Positions 8,136 through 16,193 of a stretch of 33,978 bases of DNA are shown here, one piece after another. Below the pieces are notes generated by a model, which saw only the letters and a list, made by a program, of their open reading frames with translations, was not told the DNA's origin and ran no database searches. Origin of the DNA: an uncultured Actinomycetes bacterium (GTDB lineage Bacteria > Actinomycetota > Acidimicrobiia > Acidimicrobiales > Acidimicrobilacustridaceae); the NCBI GenBank assembly GCA_937927725.1, contig CALBSE010000014.1, forward strand, positions 1 through 33,978, in the 5' to 3' direction. A program made the position numbers and the translations under genes. The stretch's first letter is position 1. Each line of letters begins with the position of its first letter.

Positions 8136-8831
8136 ATGGCCACAGCATCACGACTACTTGTCATTACAACTGGATCGGGAATCGGTGCATCGATCGCGAC
8201 CCGCCTTGGCCTGAGGGGCGATCTGGTTCTACAGCCCGATCCAGGACTTGATCTCACCGATGCCATCGCTGTCGAGGAGTCGTTCCGCTCGCTCGTTGGT
8301 TCAGTCCCCGTTGATCAGGTTGTGCTCGCGGCAATCGATCCGTCTGCGTTTCGCGCTGCACCGATCACCTCTCTTTCAGAAGATGAATGGGATCAGGCTG
8401 CGGAATCATCGATGCGCGCTGCGTTTGTCGTGTTGCAACAAGTGCATACCGTCATCGCCGATGGTGGCCGTGTTGTTCTCATTCTTCCGACGGTGGTGAC
8501 GACCGGGGTCGCCGATCTCGTTCCGTTGTGTACCGCGGTTGAGGCGATTCGCGTGATGGCGAAAGCAGTCGCTCGTCGATGGGGCGCCCGCTCGATCACC
8601 GTGAACACAATCGAAGTCGAACTCGCGGCATTCATGCTTGGCGATGAGATTGGCGGTGGGGCAGTTGCTATCGAGGTGCCGGTCGTGCCGGTGCTCGGTC
8701 AACCAGCGTTGCCGTCAGGTTCTGCCGTTGACGACGTGCTTGGCCTTGTCGACCTGTTGGCGACGCCAGCTGCTGCTGCCATCACTGGCGCACTTCTGGT
8801 TGCCGATCGCGGAACGGTGATGCAGCCATGA
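8136..8831 (+). CDS. SDR-fold protein lacking the catalytic Tyr-Lys pair
   Basis: 231 residues with the layout of a short-chain dehydrogenase: an N-terminal beta strand and glycine-rich turn (TTGSGIGASIATRL), a DLTD segment, and the late helix LCTAVEAIRVMAKAVARRWG followed by ITVNTIEVE. Aligned with a normal SDR, the catalytic Tyr and Lys of the YxxxK motif are Leu and Val, and the glycine turn is shortened. Oxidoreductase activity is therefore unlikely. ATG at 8136 is chosen because GGGAGG lies six bases upstream; an in-frame start at 8115 is weaker. Its stop overlaps the start of a complete SDR gene (ATGA), so it may serve as the non-catalytic partner in a heteromer. That role is inference. 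Confidence 0.75.
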   Translation: MATASRLLVITTGSGIGASIATRLGLRGDLVLQPDPGLDLTDAIAVEESFRSLVGSVPVDQVVLAAIDPSAFRAAPITSLSEDEWDQAAESSMRAAFVVLQQVHTVIADGGRVVLILPTVVTTGVADLVPLCTAVEAIRVMAKAVARRWGARSITVNTIEVELAAFMLGDEIGGGAVAIEVPVVPVLGQPALPSGSAVDDVLGLVDLLATPAAAAITGALLVADRGTVMQP

Positions 8832-9604
8832 GCGGACTTCACGGATTGATGGATGGACGTGTTGTTCTCGTCACCGGAGCAGGCGCTGGTGTCGGCCGCG
8901 GTGTGTCAGCCGCCTTCGGTGCGGCGGGAGCAATCGTTGGAATTGGTGTGCGTCGCCCGGAAGCAGCCGAGGAAACTGCTGCAGCTGTTGCTGCTGCCGG
9001 TGGAACGCCAGTGATCCTGCGTTGTGATGTCACCGATGCCGACCAGAGCGCTGCCGCCATTGCACAGTTGGTTGCCGAGCACGGGCGTCTCGATGCTGTG
9101 GTGCACAACGCCGTCAGTGGACGGTCAAGTGAAGCAACCGACTTCGAAAACACGACCCTCGATGAGTGGGAAGACCATTCCTCGGTCACCGTGCGTGCCA
9201 CCTGGCGGCTTGCGGTGCAGGCCTACCCGCACCTTCAAACATCACAAGGTGCGTACCTGCTCATGAGTTCACCTGCTGGTATCGAAGGCTCTGAGCGCGC
9301 GCCGTTCTACAGCGCGGTCAAAGCGGCTCAGCGCGGTTTTGTACGTGCGCTTGCTCGCGAATGGGGGCCCGATCACATTCGCGTCAATAGCGTTGCGCCG
9401 CTGGCGATCTCGCCTGCACTCGAGAACATGAAGATTCTTGAACCCGAGCGCGTCAAGCGCATCGAAGGACTTGTGCCCCTTGGTCGTCTGGGCGACCCCG
9501 AGACCGATATTGGTCCACCTTCGGTATTTCTGTGCAGCGACGAAGCCCGGTACGTCACCGGCCAAACGCTCGTCGTGAGCGGTGGACGATTTACCAGTCT
9601 TTGA
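8828..9604 (+). CDS. SDR family NAD(P)-dependent oxidoreductase
   Basis: 258 residues, a complete classical SDR. The cofactor turn is TGAGAGVGRG, the catalytic serine lies in MSSPAGIEGS, and the Tyr/Lys pair is in FYSAVKAAQ. The C-terminal TGQTLVVSGG motif is the usual end of FabG-like enzymes. The ATGA overlap with the upstream degenerate SDR suggests translational coupling and joint function. Its last 14 bases overlap the 3' end of the convergent SDR at 9591-10445. Substrate unknown; 3-oxoacyl or alcohol/ketone reactions are typical of the family. Confidence 0.88.
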   Translation: MSGLHGLMDGRVVLVTGAGAGVGRGVSAAFGAAGAIVGIGVRRPEAAEETAAAVAAAGGTPVILRCDVTDADQSAAAIAQLVAEHGRLDAVVHNAVSGRSSEATDFENTTLDEWEDHSSVTVRATWRLAVQAYPHLQTSQGAYLLMSSPAGIEGSERAPFYSAVKAAQRGFVRALAREWGPDHIRVNSVAPLAISPALENMKILEPERVKRIEGLVPLGRLGDPETDIGPPSVFLCSDEARYVTGQTLVVSGGRFTSL

Positions 9605-10445
9605 GTCGGGCGCGCAGTTCTTCGTTGTGCACGAACACGGGAAGTTCTTCGTGGTCGTTGTAGGTAGGTCGCACTGAGGTTCCGCCGTCGACGCACAACA
9701 CCTGACCGGTGACATAGGCCGACATGTCGGACATCATGAACAACACGCCTTTGGCAATGTCGTCGCTGGTGCCGCGGCGACGCATGGGGATGACATCGAG
9801 GTCGTTGCCGTCGGTGTCGCCAGGCTTCCGAGTCGACGCGCTCTTTGGCGTTGCGATTGATCCCGGGGCAACTGCGTTGACACGGATGTTGCGGCTTCCC
9901 CATTCGATGGAGAGTGAGCGAGTGAGTGACAACACTGCGGCCTTGGCTGCCGCGTAGGCCGATCCATAGGGCATGCCATTGAGTGCCGAGGTCGTGGCGA
10001 TATTGCACAGCGTTCCGCCGTTACCTTGTTCGACGAGTCGTCGGCCAACAGCGCGAACGGTATTCACGGTTGAGCCGAAGTTCAGGGCCATGACATCGTC
10101 GAATGCGGGATCGTCACTCGCAAATGGTGCCCACTGGGGTGGCCACATGCCGCCCGCAACCTGAACCGAACCGCGCAACGGCGCAAGATCGCAAGCCTTA
10201 TCGACGACTTCGGCAACTGCGGCTTTGTCGCGACCGTCGGCAATGAGCCCGATGTGCGTTGTGCCGTCGGCTGCAAGTGCATCGGTGCAGACCTTCAATT
10301 TTTCAGCGTCGATGTCGACGGCAACAACTGATGCACCGGCGTGGCCGAGGAAACGACTGATCGATGTTCCGATGCCACCGCCACCTGCACCCATGACGAC
10401 GACAGAAAGGCCTTCGAGGCCCCAAGGGTTTGAAAGTTCAGACAT
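9591..10445 (-). CDS. SDR family NAD(P)-dependent oxidoreductase
   Basis: 284 residues from the ATG at 10445. Longer readings of the frame into the upstream gene were rejected because MSELSNPWGLEGLSVVVMGAGGGGIG gives the normal SDR N-terminus. The start overlaps the upstream SDR stop by eight bases. The catalytic set is complete: Ser in ATTSALNGM, Tyr/Lys in AYAAAKAAV. The C-terminal extension after VDGGTSVRP (about 25 residues, ending KDW) is longer than usual and charged. It forms a two-gene operon with 10438-11274 and converges on 8828-9604. The specific substrate is unknown. Confidence 0.87.
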   Translation of the reverse strand: MSELSNPWGLEGLSVVVMGAGGGGIGTSISRFLGHAGASVVAVDIDAEKLKVCTDALAADGTTHIGLIADGRDKAAVAEVVDKACDLAPLRGSVQVAGGMWPPQWAPFASDDPAFDDVMALNFGSTVNTVRAVGRRLVEQGNGGTLCNIATTSALNGMPYGSAYAAAKAAVLSLTRSLSIEWGSRNIRVNAVAPGSIATPKSASTRKPGDTDGNDLDVIPMRRRGTSDDIAKGVLFMMSDMSAYVTGQVLCVDGGTSVRPTYNDHEELPVFVHNEELRARLKDW

Positions 10446-11274
10446 CTTCGCTGCTCCAGTGGCTCGGACGGGTGGAGTCGGGCCGGTGCCAACCGCCACC
10501 GGCCCACGTTCCGCCGTCGACGTGAATAGAAGATCCGGTGATGAATCGAGACAGGTCAGACGCAAGGAAGAGTGCAGCGGCGGCAGTGTCTTCGGTGGTT
10601 CCGAGATAGCCGAGCGGCGGAAGGAATGCGGGAAGGAATTCGGGATCGCTTTCGACCAGTGTTTCCTGCAGGCCCTTATCTCCTTCGGAAGGTTGCGCAT
10701 CGGGAGAGATGGAGTTGACGCGAATACGGCGCGTTCCGAATTCAAGGGCCAGCGACTTTGAAAGGCTTTCGAGAGCGGTCTTCATCGCGGCATAAATGCC
10801 GAATCCGGGACCGGCCTGATGCGCCTCAATGGAGGTGATGTTGATGATGGAACCGCCATTGGTCATGAGCGGGGCGACACGTCGAATGAAGTGCGTGGCC
10901 TGCGTGAAGTTTTCAGCAATGAGTGACGCTTCACCCTTCGGACTGACATCGAGGAATGGCGAAACGAATGTGCCGCCAGCGTTATTGACGAGTACGTCAA
11001 CATGACCGTGGGTCGAAGCAATGCTTTCGACGAACGCGTCGACGGCCGCTGCGTCGCGAACATCGAGTACTGCCGAGATCACTGGCCGACCCAATGCCTC
11101 GATCTGCGCAGCGACATCGGCGAGGAGTTCTTCCTGTCGATCGCAGATCGCCAAGGTTGCGCCACACCGGGCAAAGAGGAGCGCGGTATCGCGTCCGATG
11201 CCCTCGGCCGCGCCGGTCACGATGGCGATGCGGTCTGTAAGGAGGATAGAACGTTCGTCAAAGAGATGAGCCAT
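10438..11274 (-). CDS. SDR family NAD(P)-dependent oxidoreductase
   Basis: 278 residues from the ATG at 11274; another ATG at 11292 would add six residues. The cofactor motif is TGAAEGIGRD, the NNAG motif is present (VLVNNAGG), the serine lies in NITSIEAHQ and the pair in IYAAMKTAL. The C-terminal IHVDGGTWAGGG closes a FabG-like domain. It is the first gene of the two-SDR minus-strand operon and lies back-to-back with the LLM gene at 11315, leaving about 40 bp for both promoters. The pairing of SDRs with LLM oxidoreductases suggests a catabolic pathway, but the substrate cannot be named. Confidence 0.88.
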   Translation of the reverse strand: MAHLFDERSILLTDRIAIVTGAAEGIGRDTALLFARCGATLAICDRQEELLADVAAQIEALGRPVISAVLDVRDAAAVDAFVESIASTHGHVDVLVNNAGGTFVSPFLDVSPKGEASLIAENFTQATHFIRRVAPLMTNGGSIINITSIEAHQAGPGFGIYAAMKTALESLSKSLALEFGTRRIRVNSISPDAQPSEGDKGLQETLVESDPEFLPAFLPPLGYLGTTEDTAAAALFLASDLSRFITGSSIHVDGGTWAGGGWHRPDSTRPSHWSSEDV

Positions 11275-11314
11275 GGGCTCACTCTCGCACATCCGGTTGT
11301 ACGAGACTGTTCGA

Positions 11315-12214
11315 ATGGACCTGACCTTGTGGCCGCTGGTGAGTCAGCCATGGCCTGATCTCCGTGCGGCTGTCGACCTGGTCGAAGACCTTGGGTGGCA
11401 TGGGGTCATGGTTGAGGATCACTTCATGGCCGATGGCGGTGGGTTTGGGGCGGTGACTGACCCGCGCTTCGAGGTCACGTCGGTGCTTTCGGCACTTGCG
11501 GCGGCCACAAACTCGTTACGCATCGCCCCATTGGTGATGTCGGCGACCTACCGACATCCGGCGGTGGTGGCGAACTGGGCGGCCACGATTGACCAGATTT
11601 CGGGTGGCAGATTCACCCTTGGCCTCGGCGCAGGATGGCAGCGAAATGAACACGAGCAGTACGGCATCGAACTGGGAACGCCAGGGGAGCGCGTTGATCG
11701 GCTCGACGAGTACTGCTCGGTGGTGCGGTCACTGCTTAACCTTCCGTCGACCGATTTCCGTGGCCGATTCTTTGAGCTGTCGAACGCGTGGTGCGAACCC
11801 AAACCGGTACAGCAGCCACTGCCGATTCTGATCGGCGGAAAAGGCGACCGAATGCTTCGCCTTGTGGCTCGACACGCCGATATGTGGAACATGTGGGCGA
11901 TGCCCGAGGTGTTCGCGGAACGCTCTCAGCTACTCGACCGTACCTGTGAGCAGATCGACCGCGACCCGCGCACGGTTCGTCGTTCGACGCAGGCGTTGGT
12001 GTGCATCACCGATTCAGAGTCGAAGGCGCGCGCGTTTGTTGAAGCTGCAGGTGGACGTGCGGCATTCGCAGGAACCGCCGAGCAGTTGGCGGAACTTGCT
12101 TGGCAATGGGCCGACGCGGGCGTCGATGAACTCGTGATTCCGGACTGGCATTTAGGACGCGGTGCTCAGCGATCGGAGTCTCTTGCCGCAATTACTGCGG
12201 CACTAAGGGTGTGA
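11315..12214 (+). CDS. LLM-class F420-dependent oxidoreductase
   Basis: 299 residues. The start at ATG 11315 gives MDLTLWPLVSQPWPDL, the typical first strand of this subfamily; an earlier in-frame ATG at 11273 would overlap the divergent SDR gene's start and is less likely. Diagnostic segments are ATYRHPAVVANWAATID, GGRFTLGLGAGWQRNE, and CEPKPVQQPLPILIGG. They closely parallel the gene at 1471, so the two are paralogs of one F420-dependent subfamily. Its final 23 bases overlap the 3' end of the convergent UPF0104 gene. Substrate unknown. Confidence 0.88.
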   Translation: MDLTLWPLVSQPWPDLRAAVDLVEDLGWHGVMVEDHFMADGGGFGAVTDPRFEVTSVLSALAAATNSLRIAPLVMSATYRHPAVVANWAATIDQISGGRFTLGLGAGWQRNEHEQYGIELGTPGERVDRLDEYCSVVRSLLNLPSTDFRGRFFELSNAWCEPKPVQQPLPILIGGKGDRMLRLVARHADMWNMWAMPEVFAERSQLLDRTCEQIDRDPRTVRRSTQALVCITDSESKARAFVEAAGGRAAFAGTAEQLAELAWQWADAGVDELVIPDWHLGRGAQRSESLAAITAALRV

Positions 12215-13337
12215 CCGAACCAACCGGGCGCCGCCACTTGCTCATTGACGCCCAAACGACCCACGCAAGTGCGCCAACGGGAATTTCGAGTAGGTAAACG
12301 AATCCACGGAACAGGAACACGGCTGCAGTTGAGGCGTTATCTGGTCCGCCGAAACTGATGAGAGCCGATGCGGCGCCAACTTCAACAAAGCCAACTCCGC
12401 TCGGTGTGATCGGAATGGTTTCGAGTAGGCGAGCAAATGCGAACGCGGCGAACGCTTCAGTGAGGGTGATGCCATCAAGTCCGATCGCGCGAATACTGGC
12501 GAAGAGAAGTAGGAACTGGATCAAATTGAAAAGAAAAATCCAAAGTGTGATTCGCCACCAGCGCTCGCGAACGAGGCCAATGCTCTGATGGCGGAAGTTG
12601 AGAACGCCAGCGACGACATCGGGAGTGGCCTTGCGGCGTGTAACTCGACAGAACCATCCGACGATTGACTGCCCGAACTGACCGATTCGTTCAGCAAGCC
12701 GTTCGCTTCGCATGATGAGCCCCAGAATGATTGCGGCAACAACGAGCGCAATGAGCCCAAGGATCGCTGGCAAAAAGAGCTTTCCGGTGGCATGCCCGGA
12801 GAGGATCAACAAAAGAAGCGCGAGTACCGGCATCGCCAATTTCGCAAAGACGTTCCAAATGCCGGAAACAAGAATCGAAAGCGTGACTGAGGGTGCGGTG
12901 AATCCCCATGACATGTCGATCGCGTAGGTCGCGCCAACGCCAATTGCGCCACCGAACGGCATCACATTGGAAACTGCACTCCCGGCGAAGTTCACCGTGA
13001 GTGCTTGCGTGTGCTTGAGTCCAGGGAGCGTGTTCGTGAGCACGCCGGTATACGCAAGCATTCCGATGAACCAAAACGCGACAAGGCCGGCTATTTCGGC
13101 TGGTGACAACTTGGCTATCTCGTGCCAGATATTCGCGTAATCGGCTCCCGTGAGTTTGGGGATGACGAAGGCGAAGATGATGACGACGATGCCGAGCGAA
13201 ATTCCGATCTCGGTTGCCCGGCGGGCACGCGACTTTTTATGGAGCTCATGGCTGACAACCGCGAACGCATCGGTTGATTCCTCCGCGCTTAGTCCTTGCA
13301 GGACCTCGGGGAGTTCGTCATCGGGTGTCGTCGTCAT
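12192..13337 (-). CDS. UPF0104 / lysylphosphatidylglycerol-synthase-type transmembrane protein
   Basis: 381 residues from ATG 13337, which overlaps the upstream PIG-L gene stop (ATGA). About eight hydrophobic segments lie downstream of a 45-residue charged cytoplasmic N-terminus. The motifs VMPFGGAIGVG and IPITPSGVGFVEVG are the conserved re-entrant elements of the LPG-synthase transmembrane family (PF03706), members of which flip or move lipids. There is no C-terminal lysyl-transferase domain, so it is not MprF itself. Together with the PIG-L and GT4 neighbours it points to envelope glycolipid assembly or translocation. Confidence 0.87.
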   Translation of the reverse strand: MTTTPDDELPEVLQGLSAEESTDAFAVVSHELHKKSRARRATEIGISLGIVVIIFAFVIPKLTGADYANIWHEIAKLSPAEIAGLVAFWFIGMLAYTGVLTNTLPGLKHTQALTVNFAGSAVSNVMPFGGAIGVGATYAIDMSWGFTAPSVTLSILVSGIWNVFAKLAMPVLALLLLILSGHATGKLFLPAILGLIALVVAAIILGLIMRSERLAERIGQFGQSIVGWFCRVTRRKATPDVVAGVLNFRHQSIGLVRERWWRITLWIFLFNLIQFLLLFASIRAIGLDGITLTEAFAAFAFARLLETIPITPSGVGFVEVGAASALISFGGPDNASTAAVFLFRGFVYLLEIPVGALAWVVWASMSKWRRPVGSVTPLVPQ

Positions 13338-14176
13338 TGACTGACAGAGGCGAAGAGTCCGGCAAAGGTTTCGGGCAGCGATGCACCGGAGGCATTGGGA
13401 GCCTGTGTAAGCACGTACCACTCGGTGCTGAAAGCAATCGCAAAGATTTCGTCGGGAAGGCCGAGGAAGATCGACAACGTACGAACGGTGTCGGGAGCGC
13501 CGGTTGCTTGTGTGGCGTGAGCGTTCATCGAGGCTTTACGCGTATCGAGAACAGAACTGACATCGACAGTATGGGTGATCTCGGCATTGGGGGTGTACCA
13601 AGTGGAGAGATCTGCGGGGACGAATCCTTCTGGAACTTCGAAGCCCATGCCCTTGGCAAGCTCGATCCCGCCCGAAAGGAATTCGCGATCGATCGTTGCC
13701 TGCAGTAGCGGAATGTTTGCGAGTTGTGCAGCAGCCCAGGCAACGCGGTGTACCTGCAGGTGATCGGGGTGGCCGTATCCACCGTTGCGGTCGTCAGCGA
13801 TGAGGAGCGCAGCATCTTCTTCCGCGAGTACGGCGGCGAGTGCCGCTGCGGCTTCGTCGACGGGCGCGGCACAAAAGGTGCCTGCAGGCCAGGTTCCGTC
13901 TGAAGTTGGGGAGTGGCCGGAGTCGAGATAGTCAAGAAAGACGACACGAGCGACGCCGATGGCAGCCGCCGACGCCTCGGCCTCGGCGGACCTTCGCTGG
14001 GCCAGGCCTTCATCGGCGGCAAGGACGCCAGCGCCAACGTCCCCTGCGTCTCCCCGGGTGGCGAGCACCAAGACAACCCTGTGGCCGGCTTGAGCGGCCC
14101 GAGCGAGGGTGCCGGCATCGAGGAGCGCCTCATCGTCGGGATGGGCATGAAAGGCGATCAGCGTCCCGGATGGCAT
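13334..14176 (-). CDS. PIG-L family zinc deacetylase
   Basis: 280 residues from ATG 14176 (a TTG at 14197 is possible but adds residues before the first strand). The metal motif A-H-P-D-D-E is at residues 11-16 and the second, H-P-D-H, at 136-139, both as in MshB and GlcNAc-PI deacetylases. These enzymes remove N-acetyl groups from GlcNAc linked to inositol or similar sugars. The gene overlaps the downstream UPF0104 gene by four bases and is divergent from a GT4 glycosyltransferase 45 bp away. That neighbourhood suits a glycolipid or GlcNAc-inositol pathway; mycothiol synthesis is possible but unproven. Confidence 0.87.
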   Translation of the reverse strand: MPSGTLIAFHAHPDDEALLDAGTLARAAQAGHRVVLVLATRGDAGDVGAGVLAADEGLAQRRSAEAEASAAAIGVARVVFLDYLDSGHSPTSDGTWPAGTFCAAPVDEAAAALAAVLAEEDAALLIADDRNGGYGHPDHLQVHRVAWAAAQLANIPLLQATIDREFLSGGIELAKGMGFEVPEGFVPADLSTWYTPNAEITHTVDVSSVLDTRKASMNAHATQATGAPDTVRTLSIFLGLPDEIFAIAFSTEWYVLTQAPNASGASLPETFAGLFASVSQ

Positions 14177-14221
14177 GTCCGCATTCTTACAGAGCAACGG
14201 CGAGAACTACCGTGACGTCCA

Positions 14222-15370
14222 GTGACTCACACCGATGAGACCCCTCAATTCGACTCTGGACGACTGAAGATCGCTCTGATCTCCGATTGCTATGTCCCGC
14301 GTCTTGGGGGCATTGAGATGCAGGTCCACGATCTGGCTCGGCACTTGCAGCGGGCAGGGCACGAGGTTGTTGTGATTACGACGACGGGCGGCCCCGACGT
14401 GGTCGATGGAGTTCGGGTTCATCGAATCGATGTGCCGCTCCTTCCCTTCGATATTCCATTTACCCGCCGAGCGTTTCGCAGCGTTGCCGACGCTCTAGTG
14501 GCGGAACGCGTCGATGTTGCCCATTTCCATGGTGGCGTTGTGAGCCCGCTCGCCTACAAAGGGGCGAGAGATGCGCAGAAGGCGGGCGTTCCCGTTGTCG
14601 TGACGTTGCACTGCATCTGGAGTTACGCCACGCCGTTCTTTTGGATGATGAACAACGTCACAAAGTGGGGACAGTGGCCTGTGGTGCTGTCAGCGGTGAG
14701 TGAGGTCGCAGTCGCTCCGGTGCGTCGGATTGCCGCCAATGACGCAACAGTTGTTGTTCTTCCGAATGGTATTGAGAACGACACGTGGACAATTGCGCCT
14801 GCCGAGCGTGATCCCTCTGTCGTGACTCTCGTGTCGGTCATGCGTCTTGCGCCGCGAAAGCGGCCCATGCATCTTTTGCGAATGATCAAGGACGTCCGTG
14901 ATCGCACACCGCGCTCTATTGATGTTCGACTCATCGTTATCGGAGACGGACCCGAACTTGGACAGATGGAGAAGTACGTACGCGAGAATGGCCTTACAAA
15001 CACGGTCTCTCTCGTTGGGCGTCGCACTCGCGAGGAAATTCGCGAGATCTATTCGCACGCCGATGTGTTTGTTGCACCTGCGAACCTTGAATCGTTTGGA
15101 ATTGCAGCCCTTGAAGCCCGTTGTGCCGGTCTGCCGGTTGTGGCGAAAGCGCAAACCGGTATTCGGGAATTCGTGACACACGAACAAGAAGGACTTCTTG
15201 CATCAAACGATGCCGAAATGGCCCGAGAGCTCACAAGAATCGTGAATGACCGGACGTTGCGCGAGCAGATTGCGCAACACAATCGAACGACGCCATCGCC
15301 AGTGGACTGGACCGACGTTGTCGATCGCAATGTCGAGGCGTACCGGCTCGCAATCAGTTTACAGTCGTAA
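14222..15370 (+). CDS. Glycosyltransferase family 4 (GT-B fold)
   Basis: 382 residues, GTG start at 14222. The N-terminal Rossmann half starts KIALISDCYVPRLGGIEMQVHDLA, the usual GT4 acceptor domain. The C-terminal half contains RLAPRKRPMHLLRM, VIGDGPELGQME and the E-x7-E pair at Glu290 and Glu298 (ESFGIAALE), which binds the nucleotide-sugar donor. It is cytoplasmic or peripheral, with no membrane segment. Family members include PimA/PimB and MshA, which build inositol-linked sugars in actinobacteria. Its last 17 bases overlap the convergent PAP2 gene. Confidence 0.88.
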   Translation: MTHTDETPQFDSGRLKIALISDCYVPRLGGIEMQVHDLARHLQRAGHEVVVITTTGGPDVVDGVRVHRIDVPLLPFDIPFTRRAFRSVADALVAERVDVAHFHGGVVSPLAYKGARDAQKAGVPVVVTLHCIWSYATPFFWMMNNVTKWGQWPVVLSAVSEVAVAPVRRIAANDATVVVLPNGIENDTWTIAPAERDPSVVTLVSVMRLAPRKRPMHLLRMIKDVRDRTPRSIDVRLIVIGDGPELGQMEKYVRENGLTNTVSLVGRRTREEIREIYSHADVFVAPANLESFGIAALEARCAGLPVVAKAQTGIREFVTHEQEGLLASNDAEMARELTRIVNDRTLREQIAQHNRTTPSPVDWTDVVDRNVEAYRLAISLQS

Positions 15371-16193
15371 CCGGCGTTCCGCGACCAGCTCGAGTGATTG
15401 CCCGAGCAACAAAATACGCAAAGGTGAAAAGTGCGAATCCGGCGACTGCATCGATGATGTAGTGGTTTGCCGTGATCACTACCACGTACACGGTGACAAT
15501 CGGATACAAGATCACCAGGGTCTTTGCCCACCATGCCTTCACTCGGGGGCGCAGCGCAATCAGACCCCAGAAGGCCCATCCACAGTGAAGAGACGGCATC
15601 GCAGCGAACTGATTGGAGATGGTCTTCATGGTTTCGTCGTTGAATGACCAGAAAGTCGGGTACTTCACAAGAGTGTCGACAAAACCGAACCAATGGCCAG
15701 TGTTCGCTCCATGAAGGAGCATGGTGTCGTCAAGGAGCCGAGGCGGCATGAGCGGAAACAGTGCAAAGCCGATGAGTCCACAGAGTGTGCCGATCATCAG
15801 GGTGTTTCGAAACAGCGAATAGTCGTTGGGAAACTTCCAAAAGAGAAAGACCAGAGTGAAGATCGTTGCCCCGATGTAGACCGAGCCGTAGAAATAGTTC
15901 GCGAACACGATGAGAGGCGTGTAGTCGAGGGCGAAATTCTGCATCGCTTGTTCATGCCAGAAACCAAAGTTTCGTTGCCAATCGATGACCCGGAGCGCGT
16001 TCGCGTACGCCTTATCGGGCTTGCCTGCGGAGAGGTTGCGAACAGACTCGTAGACGACGTCAACAACTGCAACGATCAGGATTTCTCGCCACCAGTAGAT
16101 CTTTTTGCCGTCAGAAAGCGTGCGACCCGAGAAGATCCTTCGTCGAGCGGTAGGCGCTGTCGCTTCGGATTCTTCAATGTTGGTATCGGTCAT
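15354..16193 (-). CDS. PAP2-superfamily integral membrane enzyme, Aur1/Ipt1 inositolphosphotransferase-like
   Basis: 279 residues with about six membrane segments. The phosphatase motifs are PSLHCGW (Pro200-Trp206) and N-H-Y-I-I-D (His244, Asp248), the second and third PAP2 motifs, and LFPLMPPRLL precedes them, as in Aur1/Ipt1-type proteins. The family dephosphorylates lipid phosphates or transfers inositol phosphate between lipids, on the outer face of the membrane. Its start overlaps the sugar-dehydrogenase stop by four bases (ATGA). Near GT4 and PIG-L genes it supports an inositol-lipid or glycolipid locus. Confidence 0.85.
   Translation of the reverse strand: MTDTNIEESEATAPTARRRIFSGRTLSDGKKIYWWREILIVAVVDVVYESVRNLSAGKPDKAYANALRVIDWQRNFGFWHEQAMQNFALDYTPLIVFANYFYGSVYIGATIFTLVFLFWKFPNDYSLFRNTLMIGTLCGLIGFALFPLMPPRLLDDTMLLHGANTGHWFGFVDTLVKYPTFWSFNDETMKTISNQFAAMPSLHCGWAFWGLIALRPRVKAWWAKTLVILYPIVTVYVVVITANHYIIDAVAGFALFTFAYFVARAITRAGRGTPVTTVN

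Noticed and set aside
10446..10745. Extension of the SDR at 9591-10445 by 100 residues upstream
   Set aside because: The added part lies inside the upstream SDR gene in another frame and precedes a normal SDR N-terminus with its own ATG in an 8-base overlap.
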